From contig OY723261.1 in the NCBI GenBank assembly GCA_963210315.1, forward strand, positions 1,240,001 through 1,304,000: 64,000 nucleotides of DNA, written 5' to 3'. Source of the stretch: Rhynchopus euleeides. Its lineage: Eukaryota; Euglenozoa; Diplonemea; Diplonemida; Diplonemidae. The position numbers were made by a program, and so were the translations under genes. Shown here in pieces: positions 11,131-22,063 of this stretch (position 1 is its first letter; every line of letters starts with the position of its first letter). Under the pieces are notes generated by a model. The model did not search any database and was not told the origin of the DNA. It saw nothing but the letters and a program-made list of their open reading frames with translations.

Positions 11131-13227
11131 TCATGGAGTGGTAGAATAGTTAGCAATGGAGCGAGGGGGCGGGGAAATCTTTAATGACCTTCCCCCAAAT
11201 TAATTTCAACTTTTAGGAGGAAAGAGAGTGTGCAAGGAGAAGAGGCGTGTGTGGGTGAAAATAAAAAGGAGGGGGGGGGAGGCTGTGGGAACAGCCGAAC
11301 GAAAATGAACCCACGACCTTTCCCCCCGACCCCCTGAGGTCCCCCCCCCCCCCATCCCCCCCTCAGAAACAGCATTATTGATTGTTTTGAACAAGGTTCA
11401 CAGCAAGCCCAGGGGAGGGCAGGGGAAGAGCAGAAAAGGGCAACCCCCTTTGAGGCAAGTCTCCTGCCCCGATCGGGGCAGAAGGGGGGCCGAGACTACC
11501 CACCAAGGGTTGGACTCAAACTGTGATGAACTGTGTGTGTGTGTGTGTGTGTAGGGTTCTTTGCGTAATGTGTGCGGGTTGGTCCCCGACCAAAGAACGC
11601 ATACCCACCCTCCCTCGCCCCTTCGATTCCCTTCCCCCTTTTCCCCCTCTCCCTCCAGCTTTTATCCAGCGAATTATCACATTCAACTTTACACCACATC
11701 AAAACCCAGTACCTGTCCCGCAACCAGCACCCCCACTGCCCCCGTCTGGCACATGTTGTCGCACAGATTAGAAACCCACTGCCGTGAAGGATGAGTGTTT
11801 ATGGTACAGGATTTGGCCCCAGAGATAGCTGACTGTCAAGAGATCAGAGTCGCTGTGTCTGTGCGTCCAGTGTGAGTGTGTGGTGACGGGCCATCAAGAG
11901 CACCTGCTCGATGTGCTTTACACTACAAAAATTCACGTGTGTGTGTGTGTGTGCCAGTGTAGGTATCATCAGAGTTCGCTCGCTGCAACTTACACTAAAC
12001 AAGATTAACCCGTGTTGTGTGTGGATGTAGGGCTGCAGTGGGGTGGCTGGTTCTCAAAGGGAGAGACGGGTGCGCCCACATGACCTGTGTTTGTTCCCCG
12101 GCGGGGTGGGGGGGGGGCGGGGTGAGGGGGAGAAAGAAAACTTAAAGTGGCTCGTTTTCTTTCATGCCCCCCTCCCCTTCTCTCCCTCCCCCCTGGTGAG
12201 GCAACGATTGGGCCCGGAGCCAGATTCTCACACAGAAGTTTGACTAAATTTGACATACTTTCCATGACCTCCCACCCCCCCTCACGCACTTCGGATCTTA
12301 ACTTGTTGCAGGGGGGACAGTGTGCGAAATTCCCTACAGCAAGCTGTAGCCCCTTTCAGGGCCTGCTCCGAGCAGCGGCCGAAAATCGTCAAATCGTTCA
12401 TTACTTTGTTTGACGAAGGGTCGCTGCTGAAAGCTGTCGTGGTTCATTGTTCTTTCGTACCAAAGATGAGAAACCTCCTTGCAGGGTCGGGGTTGAGAGC
12501 AAAATAAAATCCCGAAGTCCGGTTCTGCTGGTGTCTGGAGGCAATATTTATCCCCCGGATCCCGAGAACCCCGACCTTCCAAGGGGAGATCAATGGAGGT
12601 TTCGTTTACACTAATTGCACTCCCTCTCCCTCCCTCACCGCCTAATTTTTTCTAAAAAAAACTATGCGAGAATACCCCCCACATCGGCTGCGGGGGAGGG
12701 GTCGGGTGGGCCTTTCTTCAGAGATACACCGCAGAGCTTCCTTGTCGGCATGCACTTCTTTAAAAAATGCAAGCAAAGAGGAGCGGGGGGGGGGGGGGCA
12801 AAGGCGTGCGTTGCACAATGTGGGTGAGGTTCGACTGACCTGCTCCCTGCCGCCTATTCGCGCCCCCTAAAACAAAGTGGTGATCTTTTTTATATTTCTT
12901 TCAGAACGAAGATTGTTGGTTGGCAACAAATGCGAGATGATTCATGCAAGGCACAGCTTCTTCTGCGAATTCTACGAAGCCCACTGGGAAGCAGAGAAAC
13001 GAGCTGTGCCGAATCGCTTTTGCACAACGTAAACCTCTGGCGTCGTTACCAAGGGGGGCTTCATATTTTCAACCCGTACGCAAAAGTGCACGACATGTCT
13101 CTGTGAGGGACAGAGTCCTCGCAGAGCTGCTAAAAAATCTTGCAAAGAAAAGAACCCTTGATTTGTCAACGCCCGTATCGTTCATTCCTAAAAATGCATC
13201 GCATATCCCCTCTGCAGGCAGTGTTGA
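11131..13227. other. No recognisable gene; simple repeats
   Basis: Contains G runs on the minus strand (11341–11353), a GT microsatellite at 11530–11552 and another near 11938–11952, and a G run at 12785–12799. The motif ATCAGAGTTCGCTCG at 11967 recurs at 54140 with matching flanks. Short frames here are interrupted and unfamiliar. Confidence 0.5.
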
Positions 13228-13230
13228 AAT

Positions 13231-13287
13231 ATACGTATAATACGTATACGTATATATACGTATATATACGTATATATACGTATACGT
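13231..13287. repeat. TATACG-type AT repeat
   Basis: Repeated TACGTATATA units, self-complementary. A similar block lies at 15553–15580, on the other side of the inverted repeats at 13938 and 15496, so the two may mark the ends of one composite element of about 2.3 kb. Confidence 0.6.
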
Positions 13288-13325
13288 GGCCCCCTCAGAA
13301 TACCCTGGTTTTCGGCCTTTTTGTT

Positions 13326-13527
13326 GGTACCTAGGGTACCCCGAGAGAATGTCACCCCCCTCGAGGGCCCAGGGCCGAGGGGGGGTGACATTCTTCCCAG
13401 CCGCTACACAGGGCAACCGTTGAAGAATGTCACCCCCTCTGTACAGGGTGGCCGTTGGAGAATGTCACCCCCCCCAAGCGGAGGCCGAGGGGGGGGGTGA
13501 CATTCTCTCGGGGTATCCTAGGTACTC
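13326..13527. mobile_element. 202-bp palindromic MITE-like element
   Basis: The left arm begins GGTACCTAGGGTACCCCGAG and continues to GAATGTCACCCCCC. The right arm is its near-perfect reverse complement, ending CTCGGGGTATCCTAGGTAC. The centre contains two further copies of GAATGTCACCCC preceded by a repeated ~30-bp unit (13408 and 13442). It is non-coding and can fold on itself along nearly its whole length, as MITE or foldback elements do. Confidence 0.65.
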
Positions 13528-13606
13528 CGTGGGAAGGCTTTAGTCATCCCCCAGTCACCTCTCACGCCCGTTCCCATCACCCTGCGGCCTTGACGTGCGC
13601 ACAGGA

Positions 13607-13650
13607 TGGCAAGGTGACCAACGGTACCGGTACCGTTGGTCACCTTGCCA
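13607..13650. repeat. Perfect 44-bp palindrome without spacer
   Basis: Two 22-base halves, TGGCAAGGTGACCAACGGTA+CC and its exact reverse complement, meet at GGTACC|GGTACC. Perfect spacer-less palindromes of this size are unusual in cellular DNA. It lies inside the TATACG-bounded composite. Confidence 0.85.
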
Positions 13651-13937
13651 CAGGCTCAGCCTGTGTAGTACCCTCCTCACTGCAATATATGCCTGAGGAG
13701 GGGAAGAAGCAGAAGTGGTCTGAGGCGTGGGTCGTGGAGGACCTGGCGGGGGAAGGGTTGATGACGTTATACATTCGTGTTTTTGTGGGCGGTGCAGCGA
13801 AGTGCAGTGCACATTTCTTGGCGAGGGTGGTGTCAGGGTTTGCCCCGGCACCGCCAAGAAGGAGCAGGTGTACCATGCCTTCCTCAAAGAGCCCATTGGG
13901 CTCGGGTATCCGCCATCGCCCGAGCACCGCGTATACT

Positions 13938-15534
13938 ACGTATATCAACCAAAATCTGAAAAACCGTATACTTTTTCAAAATTTTGAGTAAATGGCACCC
14001 CGCTACACCTTTTTCAACATTTTTTTATCGTGTAACGTACGGAATTGGCGCTTTTCAGGACAATAATTTTTCCAAAAAAATATTTTTTTTTTCGGTGGAG
14101 AAATTCGGAAAAACTGTTTTTGCCGATATTTTCTTCAGAATTTCACCCCCGCGGATCGCCACAAAAAGACCCGGTTTTTGACGGAATTTGAGAGTTGAGC
14201 TCCGTAGATTACACCATAAAAAAAATCGGTGAATTTAGTGGAGTAGAGTCCAATTTACTGCTGCCCAACCACTATTACCAACTTTCCTAAGGAAAATCCC
14301 CCCAAAAATCGACCCAAAAATGGGTCCGTCTCAGGGAGGCGTCCGGGCCGGAAACAAAATTTTTCCGGCCCAAAAATGTGATTCCTGTGTAGTTTTAGTG
14401 AGAACCTTCCCAGGAAAAAAAAAATCGGTGACTTTTGCGGTGTATAAGGCCTCCTACACGGGGTCCCAAAGTACACAAAAATAGCCGAAAATAGCCGAAA
14501 TCCTGGAGCAATTGAGAAAGTCAGGGGAGAGGTGGGGGCAGTGATCTCGTGCCAGGGCTGGCAGGGGGGGCCGCGGCCCCACCTCCCTTTTTCTGTAATT
14601 TTTGGGGAGGGTGGGCCGCCAGGGGTGGCATGGCCCTACCTCGGCCCTACCTTGGCCCTACCTCAATATTTTCCCCGTCGAATTTTGCGGATGGGTCAGA
14701 TTTTGGGGCTTTTGGGTTCGGCCTTGTAGCCGAGTTTTCACGCGCAGCGTATGAAAACCCAACGCCATCATGAGCAGGTGTACCAGGTGCTGGGGGCTTG
14801 GTGGTGCTCATCGAAGCGCACCGTCAGGCACTCATCAGGTCAAGCGAAGGATCATCCCCGCCTGGAATGTGCAACAGCACCAACCGGTGTGGGGATTAGC
14901 CTTCGAGGGATTTTAGGATGTTCACTACCGTGGCCTCCGGCGGCTGGGGGGCTCCGCCCCCCAGACCCCCCATGTAGCCTGTTAGCTTTGCTGCCGTTCC
15001 TGAACACGGCGCGCTGGCAAAGTTACTCGGGATTGCAGTTTTGCAAGTGCTCAATGGCAACCCAAGACCCCCTGACTACTGATTTTTGGTCCAGCAGGAC
15101 GATCTAAGGCGGCAGCATCCGATGCCTTTCGAATTGGGGGGAAAACGTTCTGTGGCCCTGTTTGCATCATACTGCGGGAAATCGGAGTGGGGTTGGGCTG
15201 CACTTTTTCCCCTGCGGAGCGAGCTCGGCCCACCCTGTGCCCTACCTCTTTTTTGGTTTGCCCGACCCCCAGCGAGACCACTGGGTGGGGGGCCTTCAGG
15301 CCATTCTGCACTGCCCGGGGAAGCAGGGTGATGTTGGTGACATTCCATGAACTCTTGCATTTGAAGCAGGCCATGTTTGTGTTTCACATGATTCAGATGA
15401 GTTTTCCTGTGCATGGAAGGTGGTGGATTCGCAGGCAATAAGAAGCAAAAAAAGCCAAAAAAATGTACAAATTGCTGCTGCCCAAGTAAACGACTAAAGT
15501 ATACGGTTTTTCAGATTTTGGTTGATATATACGT
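13938..15534. mobile_element. 1.6-kb region bounded by 37–39-bp inverted repeats
   Basis: The left repeat (13938–13974) contains TCAACCAAAATCTGAAAAAC; the right one (15496–15534) is its reverse complement with two extra bases. Between them are AT-rich poly-A/T DNA (14000–14500), a copy of the dispersed hairpin repeat (14920–14972) and unfamiliar interrupted frames. No transposase is seen. Directly inside or outside the left end, a frame at 13727–13987 runs through the repeat (ending VYQPKSEKPYTFSKF) and may be a relic of an element gene. Confidence 0.6.
14920..14972 (+). repeat. Dispersed hairpin repeat, copy 1
   Basis: GTTCACTACCGTGGCCTCCG, then CTGGGGGGC-TCC-GCCCCCCAG (a 9-bp perfect stem) and GACCCCCC. 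Four other copies lie at 31544–31596 (minus), 32137–32188, 32870–32921 and 33041–33092. Confidence 0.85.
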
Positions 15535-15610
15535 ATTTTAGGGTATAATACGCGACGTATATATACGTATATATACTCGATACGTGGCGGGGGGTCAGGG
15601 TATATTACAA

Positions 15611-17094
15611 CACTGTCTGCAGGGGGGGGTCTGACGGCTGGTCTGATGGCCCTCAGTCAGTCTTTTTGGCCCATCGATGCATTGCGCGAAAGAGGAGAGT
15701 CTAGGCCGTATTTTTTGGCCATTTCCAGTTGTATTCTTGACTCCACCCCTTTGCAATCCATCTGTACCCCTCACCGCCCTATATTTTTTATTGGTACAGC
15801 AAGCCTATTTGGCAGCATCGTTGGGCGACACTGCCACCTCTGCCCGGCCCGTCTCCCGGATCAGGCAGGGGCGGTTGTCGATACCAGCACAAGAAACCCC
15901 CACACCCACCACAATCCCAACAGAAAGTCACATCATCCGGACCGAATTCAGCTGTGCCCTACTCTTGGGGGACCTGTCACAGAGAAGAAGACGTGGCGGG
16001 CCTCATCGTGTACACCTTGAGGGAGGCAACTGCTGACTAGTAGATAGCGTTGATGTGATAACGTGCTTTGAGCGACCCTGCGACCGATGTTGGGCGAGGG
16101 CGGGAGGGAAGGGGGGTGTGGAGTCGAGAGCGCGGAGTTAAGGATGGGGGAGAGCGTGTGTGTGTGTGTGGGATTGGTTGAAGATGTTGTTAGTTGCGAA
16201 TCTTTCTGTCACACACACACACACCACACCTGCCCTATGCCCCCCCCCCGTTCTGCGACACCACATGAATCCCTCCTCCCTTCTCCCGCAGAAATGCGAT
16301 GTGTCGTGTTATGTCTTCTTCCTCCGCATTGTCGCATTAGTGTCGCAAGAAAATCGTTCAAATCATTCAAAAAAATACATCCACCTGATTCACTTTTCTG
16401 CGCCACCAGAGCGAAGCCCCCTCTAGAAAAGCAATCTAGAAGAACGGTGTGTTGTGGAGGCCGTGTCGTCGGCCCATTTATCTCTGGTGGGGGAATATCG
16501 TTCAAAACAGTCGAAGCAAACCCCCCCGCCCCCTTATTCCACAGCCAGTCTTGAGAGACTGGCGATCAGGGAGAGCAACACTGCTGTCCTGGTCCGAATA
16601 CAAAGGAAGGCCTGTCAAATCGTTGGCCTTCGCAGAGCCCCGCTTAAAAAAAACCCCGCTCCGCCCCGCCCTTTTATCGCGTGGAGGCACCACTTCCGCG
16701 TCTTACCCCGCCCCAAAAAAATACCCCCACAGTTTGACCAGATCACCCCACCCCACCAGACCACCCACACCCCCGGACCTCCCGCAGTTTTCTCTTTTTT
16801 CACTGAAACCCCCACCCCCACCCCCGCCCCGGAAAGTTTCAAATGTATCTTGCTGCCTTACCCCGAACCACGCACACTAGAGTCGGATCATCCTCGTTGA
16901 GTGCAGATCGTTGCGGAGCGAACGCTTCATCATCCCCCCGCAGCCTTCGGGTTGTTCCCTGGAGAATACTGTGCTGTCTTGCGTCTGGCGGGTTCACGGT
17001 CTCGTGCATTTCGTGTGCGGGTCTTGCCGAGTCAGGTTTCATGAATGAAGGATCGAATTCTGCCAAGTATACAGCTGGTTTACAGTCATCCAAC
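15611..17094. other. No recognisable gene
   Basis: Mixed DNA with a GT tract (16158–16171) and a CA tract (16210–16222), then C-rich DNA at 16500–16850. No domain or consistent splice pattern is visible on either strand. Confidence 0.5.
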
Positions 17095-17745
17095 AAACAT
17101 TGGTGGGGTAAAAACCCACCTTAGCTCCAAAAAATCCTAAAATCCACCTTAGTTTTTACCCCACCAATGTTGCTACCCCACCGATGTTTTTACCCCACGG
17201 CAGCAGAACACAATGGAGATTTTTTCAGAAATGTGGTGGGTGGGGTGAGTGCCTCATACATCGCACGGTGCCTACGCGATCACATGTGTGGTTGGGGGCG
17301 TGGGCTGGTTGGGAGGCGGGGCGTGTGGGAGGGGGCGGGGGGTTGGGGACGGCTATCTTGCAAAGCGCAGCTCTCCTCAGCATCAGCAGAACAGCAGGTA
17401 CCGACACCAGTAACCAGAAGTGTATACGCCATTGCATTCCGTACCCTGTGTCGGTACCTGCTGTTCTGCTGATGCTGAGGAGAGCTGCGCTTTGCAAGAT
17501 AGCCGTCCCCAACCCCCCGCCCCCTCCCACACGCCCCGCCTCCCAACCAGCCCACGCCCCCAACCACACATGTGATCGCGTAGGCACCGTGCGATGTATG
17601 AGGCATTCACCCCACCCACCACAGTTCTGAAAAAAATTCCATTGTGTTCTGCTGCCGTGGGGTAAAAACATTGGTGGGGTAAAAAAACTAAGGTGGATTT
17701 CAGGATTTCTCAGAGCTAAGGTGGGTTATTACCCCACCAATGTTT
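17095..17745. mobile_element. Foldback element, 650 bp
   Basis: The ends read AAACATTGGTGGGGTAA and its reverse complement. Almost the whole length is an inverted repeat (about 300-bp arms) around a short centre near 17405–17450. Inner copies of ACCCCACC(A/G)ATGTT flank both arms. Because the arms are near-identical, each strand shows the same 148-codon frame (17184–17630 plus, 17225–17671 minus); these mirror each other and are not evidence of two genes. Non-autonomous foldback or large MITE. Confidence 0.8.
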
Positions 17746-18957
17746 TTAACCCACCGATGTCCCCATGATACGCCCCGTTTCCCACAGCCCTTTTGTGAAG
17801 AGCGTGAAGGAGAGAATGCAGTCGGGTGGATGGTGTGACGGGATTCGACTGTGCTCTCCTCTTCCTGGATCGTCTCTTCCAGCTGGGCCCCTTCAGCACT
17901 GCCAGGGGGGGTGCCAGCCATGTTTTCTTTACTTTTGGTGAACGCCTTTCTCGACCTTTTCGTTATTTTTTTTACGCACACGACTTTTGCGTGGAAGGTG
18001 CCTTCAGGAAGCCCTTATGACATCTCTCAACACAACCGGATTGTCTTCAGCTCTTCATCATCTCTGGAGAGATGCACATTAGAACGCTTCGCGTCCTTGC
18101 CTTTGCAAGGATGACAGTTCCTTGTCCAAAGTGAGCTCATACATTTTGTCCCTCTCTCTCTATCTCTCAGCCCAGTTTGTCTATCCTCTCCCATTTGCCT
18201 TGTCGCTGCAGTTTGTCGGAGTTTCAACCCTCAAAAGGGTTTGAATCCAGTCACACACCGTCTTGGCTATCAGCTGTGGGGCTGAGTAGCTCGTCTTGCT
18301 TTTGGTTCCCTATCTGCGTTGTCACAGCAGCATAATGTAATTTAATGTCAAAAAGAACATGCTTGTCTGGGGTAATCAGCAAACCCCAATCAACACAGTC
18401 TAAATTTGACCCTGATATTATGACAGCCGCTTTCTCAACCTTCCTGTGGGGGACAGGACTATATGCAGTTCAACATCAGCATGACTTGTGGCGCACTTCT
18501 ATCCGTTTGGTGCACAATTATATTTCATCCGAAAGAAGGATCTGGTGCCTATTACCCGGCCCGGGAGGGGCACGTTTGAAGAAAAGCTCAGCCATATCTT
18601 CCCCACACTGCTCCGCGCTATCCAGTTGCGGTGGCTTTCCTTTTAGTTTTGTTGTTGTTTTCAATTATCTATGTGTTGCATTGCTGTTTGCTGTTTGCAA
18701 TAATGAGAGCCATACAGTCCTGACAGCCGTTGCGAGGGGTCATGGTATCACAGTTAGGTTATTTCCACCCCCCGCCCCCTTCGTTTTATCCCCTGTTGCA
18801 AGACGTTTATTCAAACCCAGACTATGTATGACGTGGCAGACCCCGCTGTGCCCAGCAAAAAAAACAAAAAAACACATTTTGGAATCGATGAACCCCTTTT
18901 GCATCTCCAACCACTGAGTCAACTGGTCAATATTTTCTGAGCTCAAGCACTGTGTCC
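17746..18957. other. No recognisable gene
   Basis: Mixed DNA without simple repeats of note. Frames of 190 codons (18345–18917, plus) and 195 codons (18740–19327, minus) overlap each other and show no domain that I know; neither has codon bias like the clear genes at 44–62 kb. Confidence 0.4.
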
Positions 18958-19183
18958 AGATGAATTGCTTGTTGGGACGTCTGCTGGAATGGCCTCTCGG
19001 GCCGACACCATTGACACCCATCTGCAGTCCTTCTGTGACCAGTCGGTGCCTCCTCTTATCATGTATCACCTTGCATTGTGTCGCCATATTGCATACCGCG
19101 CCGGCGTTGCCTTGGCAATTGTCGTGTGCTGGAGAGCAGCGAGCCCTGCTGTCATGCAGCCAGGCTCTGGCAGACATGTGCAA
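18958..19183 (+). CDS. Possible exon, unknown protein
   Basis: After TGTGTCCAG the plus strand is open for about 75 codons (DELLVGTSAG…GSGRHVQ) and ends before GTGATC. The sequence is well mixed, with an alpha-helical hydrophobic stretch (PLIMYHLALCRHIAYRAG), unlike the low-complexity frames nearby. I recognise no family. It may be one exon of a spliced gene whose other exons I could not find, or a chance frame. Confidence 0.25.
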
Positions 19184-20017
19184 GTGATCTAGCGCTTTTC
19201 TTTCCTTGTAGAGTGGATCATTCGCCTCAGTTTGTTGCGGGTGTTGTTGTTTTTGATTGGAGCTCTGGGGGGGAGGTGGGGTGCTTCCCCCTCTGCCCTG
19301 TGTTGCCATTTCTGCCACCATCGTCACTGCCTTCCGCGATGGGGCCGAGGCTAAAACCGATGAAGACTCAGGCCAACTAAAGAAAAATCATGCAAAAAAA
19401 TGGAACGTGGTATAAACACGTTCAAAGCTCTCTGGGGGGTATGTGCTGATTTCATCCAGAACACCCTTCATTACTGAACGACTCTGAAGCTCCGGAAGGG
19501 ACGTCGATCTCACCATAAAGATTGTCATGTGATCAAGCCTGAAAAAGGATTTTGTATCCCGCGGGGACACATTGCGACCCTCCCTCCAGCTCACTTTACC
19601 TCCCCGGGGTCTGGTAGGGCAGGGAGTGTAAAGTGCAGGGCGGGGAGTGTAAAGTACTTTATTACCGGTCCTGAAACCATTATTACCGGTTTCCTGCAGA
19701 AAGTCCATAAGCCAAGAGGTAATAATAAACCACTTTACGAGACTTAAAGGCGATATTATTGACCATTCGGTAATTAAAAAGTTTTTATCAAAACTAGGAA
19801 ATAAAGCAGTCACAGGAATATAGCCTGGGTTTAGTGACTTCATCCATTATTTACACTCAGCTTTCTTATTACCGCAATATTGAGGGCAATAATGGAAATC
19901 TTTATTTCCTGGAAAAAGCGGCTGGGGGCAGGGGCGGTGTGGGGGCGAGGTCCTGGCCAGTTTGCTTGATCCACATTGCTCCTACTCGCTACAACACTTC
20001 ACAGGGGCTAGAGGGCA

Positions 20018-21058
20018 TCACCTCGGCAGGTTGACGTTCAGATCCACAGTCACCCTGCTCTGGCTTGGCGCTCCCGTCGTCGTCCCCTGTGCAGGCTGGC
20101 TTGACATCATGTGCGCGACGTTCCGCTGGTGTGTCGTGGATGCATCAAGGTAGAGCTGCGGCGTCGATTCTCCGCGCCAGCCGAAATGCCTGCGGAGATC
20201 CATGGTGGACGCGCCGCCATTGGCCGCTGCCAGCGCGGCGGAGCGTCTCATGCTGTGCCCGGTGTATCCCTCCGGGTCCTTTTCCAGGCACAGCGCAATC
20301 TTCCGTGGCAGCCCGTAGAATTGGTTTCGCCCGATGGGCGAAGCGAGGAACGCGCTGCCGGCCTTGTTGATGCGTCTTGCGACAGGCCCCGTCACGAGGT
20401 CCGACAGAGAGAGGTGGGCCAGATGGGCCTTGAGGACGTCGTAGAACACAGCTTCTTCGTTCAGCATCTTGGGGACCACAAACGACCGTTCAATCGCGAC
20501 GCTTCCCTGCTTTGCACCGTAGAACTTCACGCTGATCTGCTCATCTTGAACGGTGATGTTTTCGATCGACAGGTTGCGGAGTTCAACGCAGCGCATCCCA
20601 CCGAAGAAGGCCAGCACCACAAGCGCACGATCCTGCTTGCTCGCCAGCGACCCGGTGCCCTTGTCCATGTAGTCCTGCAGTTCTTGAAAAGAGAAGGTTT
20701 TGGCTTGTTTGGTGGTGTAGCCCTTTGTTTGATTCTTCACGTACTGGTGGAGGCGTGGCATCTTTGTCTTGATCATGTTCCCGTGGACAATCTTGACCTT
20801 GAAGTTGATGATGGAGTAGTAGTTCCAGATTGACGATGCGGCAGAACCCCCCTGCAGCTTGGCCTTGAGATAGCCCTTGATGTGCTTCTCGGAGTAGATT
20901 GTCTTCATGGAACGAACCCGGGGAGCCTCCTCAGCGACGTACGCCTCGAAGTCAGTCAGTCGATCGGTGTATGCCTTCCTGCTGCGGACTGGCATGAGGT
21001 CACCGTCACTTGATGTGCTGCTGCTGCTGTCGCTGTCATGATCGGCGGCGCGGGGCAT
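20018..21058 (-). CDS. Tyrosine recombinase, Crypton-like, 346 aa
   Basis: Site-specific recombinase expected to cut and rejoin DNA through a tyrosine intermediate, moving its own element. The N-terminus (1–25) is acidic and serine-rich. Residues about 30–130 form a helical SAM-like/core-binding region. The catalytic part carries the family signature in order: GGMRCVEL (first Arg, near 155), GHSMRRSAAL (H-x2-R, near 268), RRHFGWR (His, near 289) and PQLYLDAS (nucleophilic Tyr, near 301). All key residues are present and the frame is uninterrupted, so it may be active. A glutamine/threonine-rich tail follows. It starts at an ATG 54 bp inside the right 38-bp repeat. Nothing else is encoded in the element. 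Confidence is high for the fold, moderate for assigning it to Cryptons rather than another recombinase class. Confidence 0.85.
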   Translation of the reverse strand: MPRAADHDSDSSSSTSSDGDLMPVRSRKAYTDRLTDFEAYVAEEAPRVRSMKTIYSEKHIKGYLKAKLQGGSAASSIWNYYSIINFKVKIVHGNMIKTKMPRLHQYVKNQTKGYTTKQAKTFSFQELQDYMDKGTGSLASKQDRALVVLAFFGGMRCVELRNLSIENITVQDEQISVKFYGAKQGSVAIERSFVVPKMLNEEAVFYDVLKAHLAHLSLSDLVTGPVARRINKAGSAFLASPIGRNQFYGLPRKIALCLEKDPEGYTGHSMRRSAALAAANGGASTMDLRRHFGWRGESTPQLYLDASTTHQRNVAHMMSSQPAQGTTTGAPSQSRVTVDLNVNLPR

Positions 21059-21169
21059 GATGTGTGTGATGTTGCGTGATCTGTGGAGGTTGTGGCTCTG
21101 GTACTACGGAGGCTTTCTGCAGGAAACCGGTAATAATGGTTTCAGGACCGTTAACAAACTACCATATAA

Positions 21170-21361
21170 CCGGTAATAATAAAGTACTTTATGGATTGAG
21201 GGTAATTACGTCCCCGAAGCAAGGTACTCGGGTGTTTTTGTTCCCCTCGGGAAGGCCCTCGGGCTTCGCCCTCGGGCCTTCCCTCGGGGAACAAAACACC
21301 CTCGGACCTTGCTTCGGGGACGTAATTACCCTCAATCCATAAAGTACTTTATTATTACCGG
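21170..21361. repeat. 192-bp hairpin next to the recombinase element
   Basis: Arms start CCGGTAATAATAAAGTACTT and contain GGGTAATTACGTCCCCGAAG; the loop region is CCCTCGGG-CTTCG-CCCTCGGG. The arms match almost perfectly over about 90 bases. A second, unrelated-looking hairpin at 22064–22187 shares the same TTACG/ACGTCCC stem start and CTCGGGC…TTCG…CCCTCGGG loop. Confidence 0.85.
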
Positions 21362-21374
21362 TAATAAATAGCTA

Positions 21375-21490
21375 TTACACTCCCCGCGGGTCACTTTACA
21401 CTCCCTCCAGCTCACTTTACACTCCCTGCGGGTCTACTTTACACTCCCCGGGAGTTACTTTACACTCCCTGCGGCTACTTTACACTCCCC
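21375..21490. repeat. Iterons: six ACTTTACACTCCC units
   Basis: Units are about 20 bp apart and separated by CGCGGGT, TCCAGCT, TGCGGGTCT and similar spacers. Inverted copies flank the left side of the element. Such iterated sites often bind a recombinase or other protein; that is inference. Confidence 0.75.
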
Positions 21491-21495
21491 GGGGC

Positions 21496-22063
21496 TGACA
21501 CGCTGAAAATGGCCAAAAATCGCTAAGGGCCCAGGACCCCTATACACACACCATAACCCCTTCTGGGACCAAAAAGTGCACGAAGGGGGTTAAAACGGCT
21601 TAATTCGTTGATTTGTTGCATTTCCCTGCATTTTTCAGCAAAAAACCGGATTTTGGCTGGGCGAGGACAATGCGAAAATCGCGAAAAAATGCCAAAATTT
21701 TCGATTTTTCACAGAGGCCCAACAACGGGTTTCTGGGTGAAAAATGGGCCCAAAACCCCGTTTTTGCCTACTCTTTTTGATTTTTGGCCGGGAATCGCCG
21801 TTTTTTCGCGTTTCTGGGGTATTTCTGGTGCAGAAACCAGTCGGAGGCCCATGAGCGATGACAATTGCGGTATTTCTGCTCAACATGCCTGGGAAGCGCA
21901 AAATTTCGCGTTTTTGGGTGATTTTTTAGGTGTGGACCCGATTTCCCGGGGCTCCCCGGGGTCAAAATGTGGCCAAACAGCCCGGCCAGAGGGTCCCACT
22001 GCAGGCAATTTCCAGAGGCTCGGGAGGGCCCGCAAAGGTGTCCCCTTGGGAAACAAACCGAAC
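21496..22063. other. No recognisable gene
   Basis: DNA rich in AAAAATG/TTTTTGGG words with overlapping frames on both strands that share no domain I know. It may be the interior of a non-coding element ending in the hairpin at 22064. Confidence 0.4.

Larger units (their letters stand above)
19578..21495. mobile_element. Tyrosine-recombinase element with inverted repeats
   Basis: A 38-bp perfect inverted repeat (19666–19703 and 21113–21150; contains CCATTATTACCGG) encloses a recombinase gene on the minus strand. Outside it, AAAGTACTTT lies at both ends. On the right a 192-bp hairpin (21170–21361) follows, then six spaced ACTTTACACTCCC units (21375–21490). On the left, two inverted copies of that unit (19623 and 19643) and one partial direct one (19588) mirror them. 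Cryptons are the known eukaryotic DNA elements with this recombinase, but they typically lack long inverted repeats. Exact ends and target duplication are unknown. Confidence 0.7.

Noticed and set aside
9766-11184. 472-codon open frame
   Set aside because: It exists because the 246-bp satellite period is a multiple of three and the unit lacks stops; the minus strand has matching frames.
11967-12010. Spliced-leader RNA gene
   Set aside because: Only ~35 bases are conserved between two sites, with no visible donor/Sm-site layout; not enough to call it.
17184-17671. Two 148-codon frames on opposite strands
   Set aside because: They are mirror images produced by the inverted arms of a foldback element.
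20065-20833. Plus-strand frames over the recombinase
   Set aside because: Antisense shadows; the minus strand carries the full set of tyrosine recombinase motifs.
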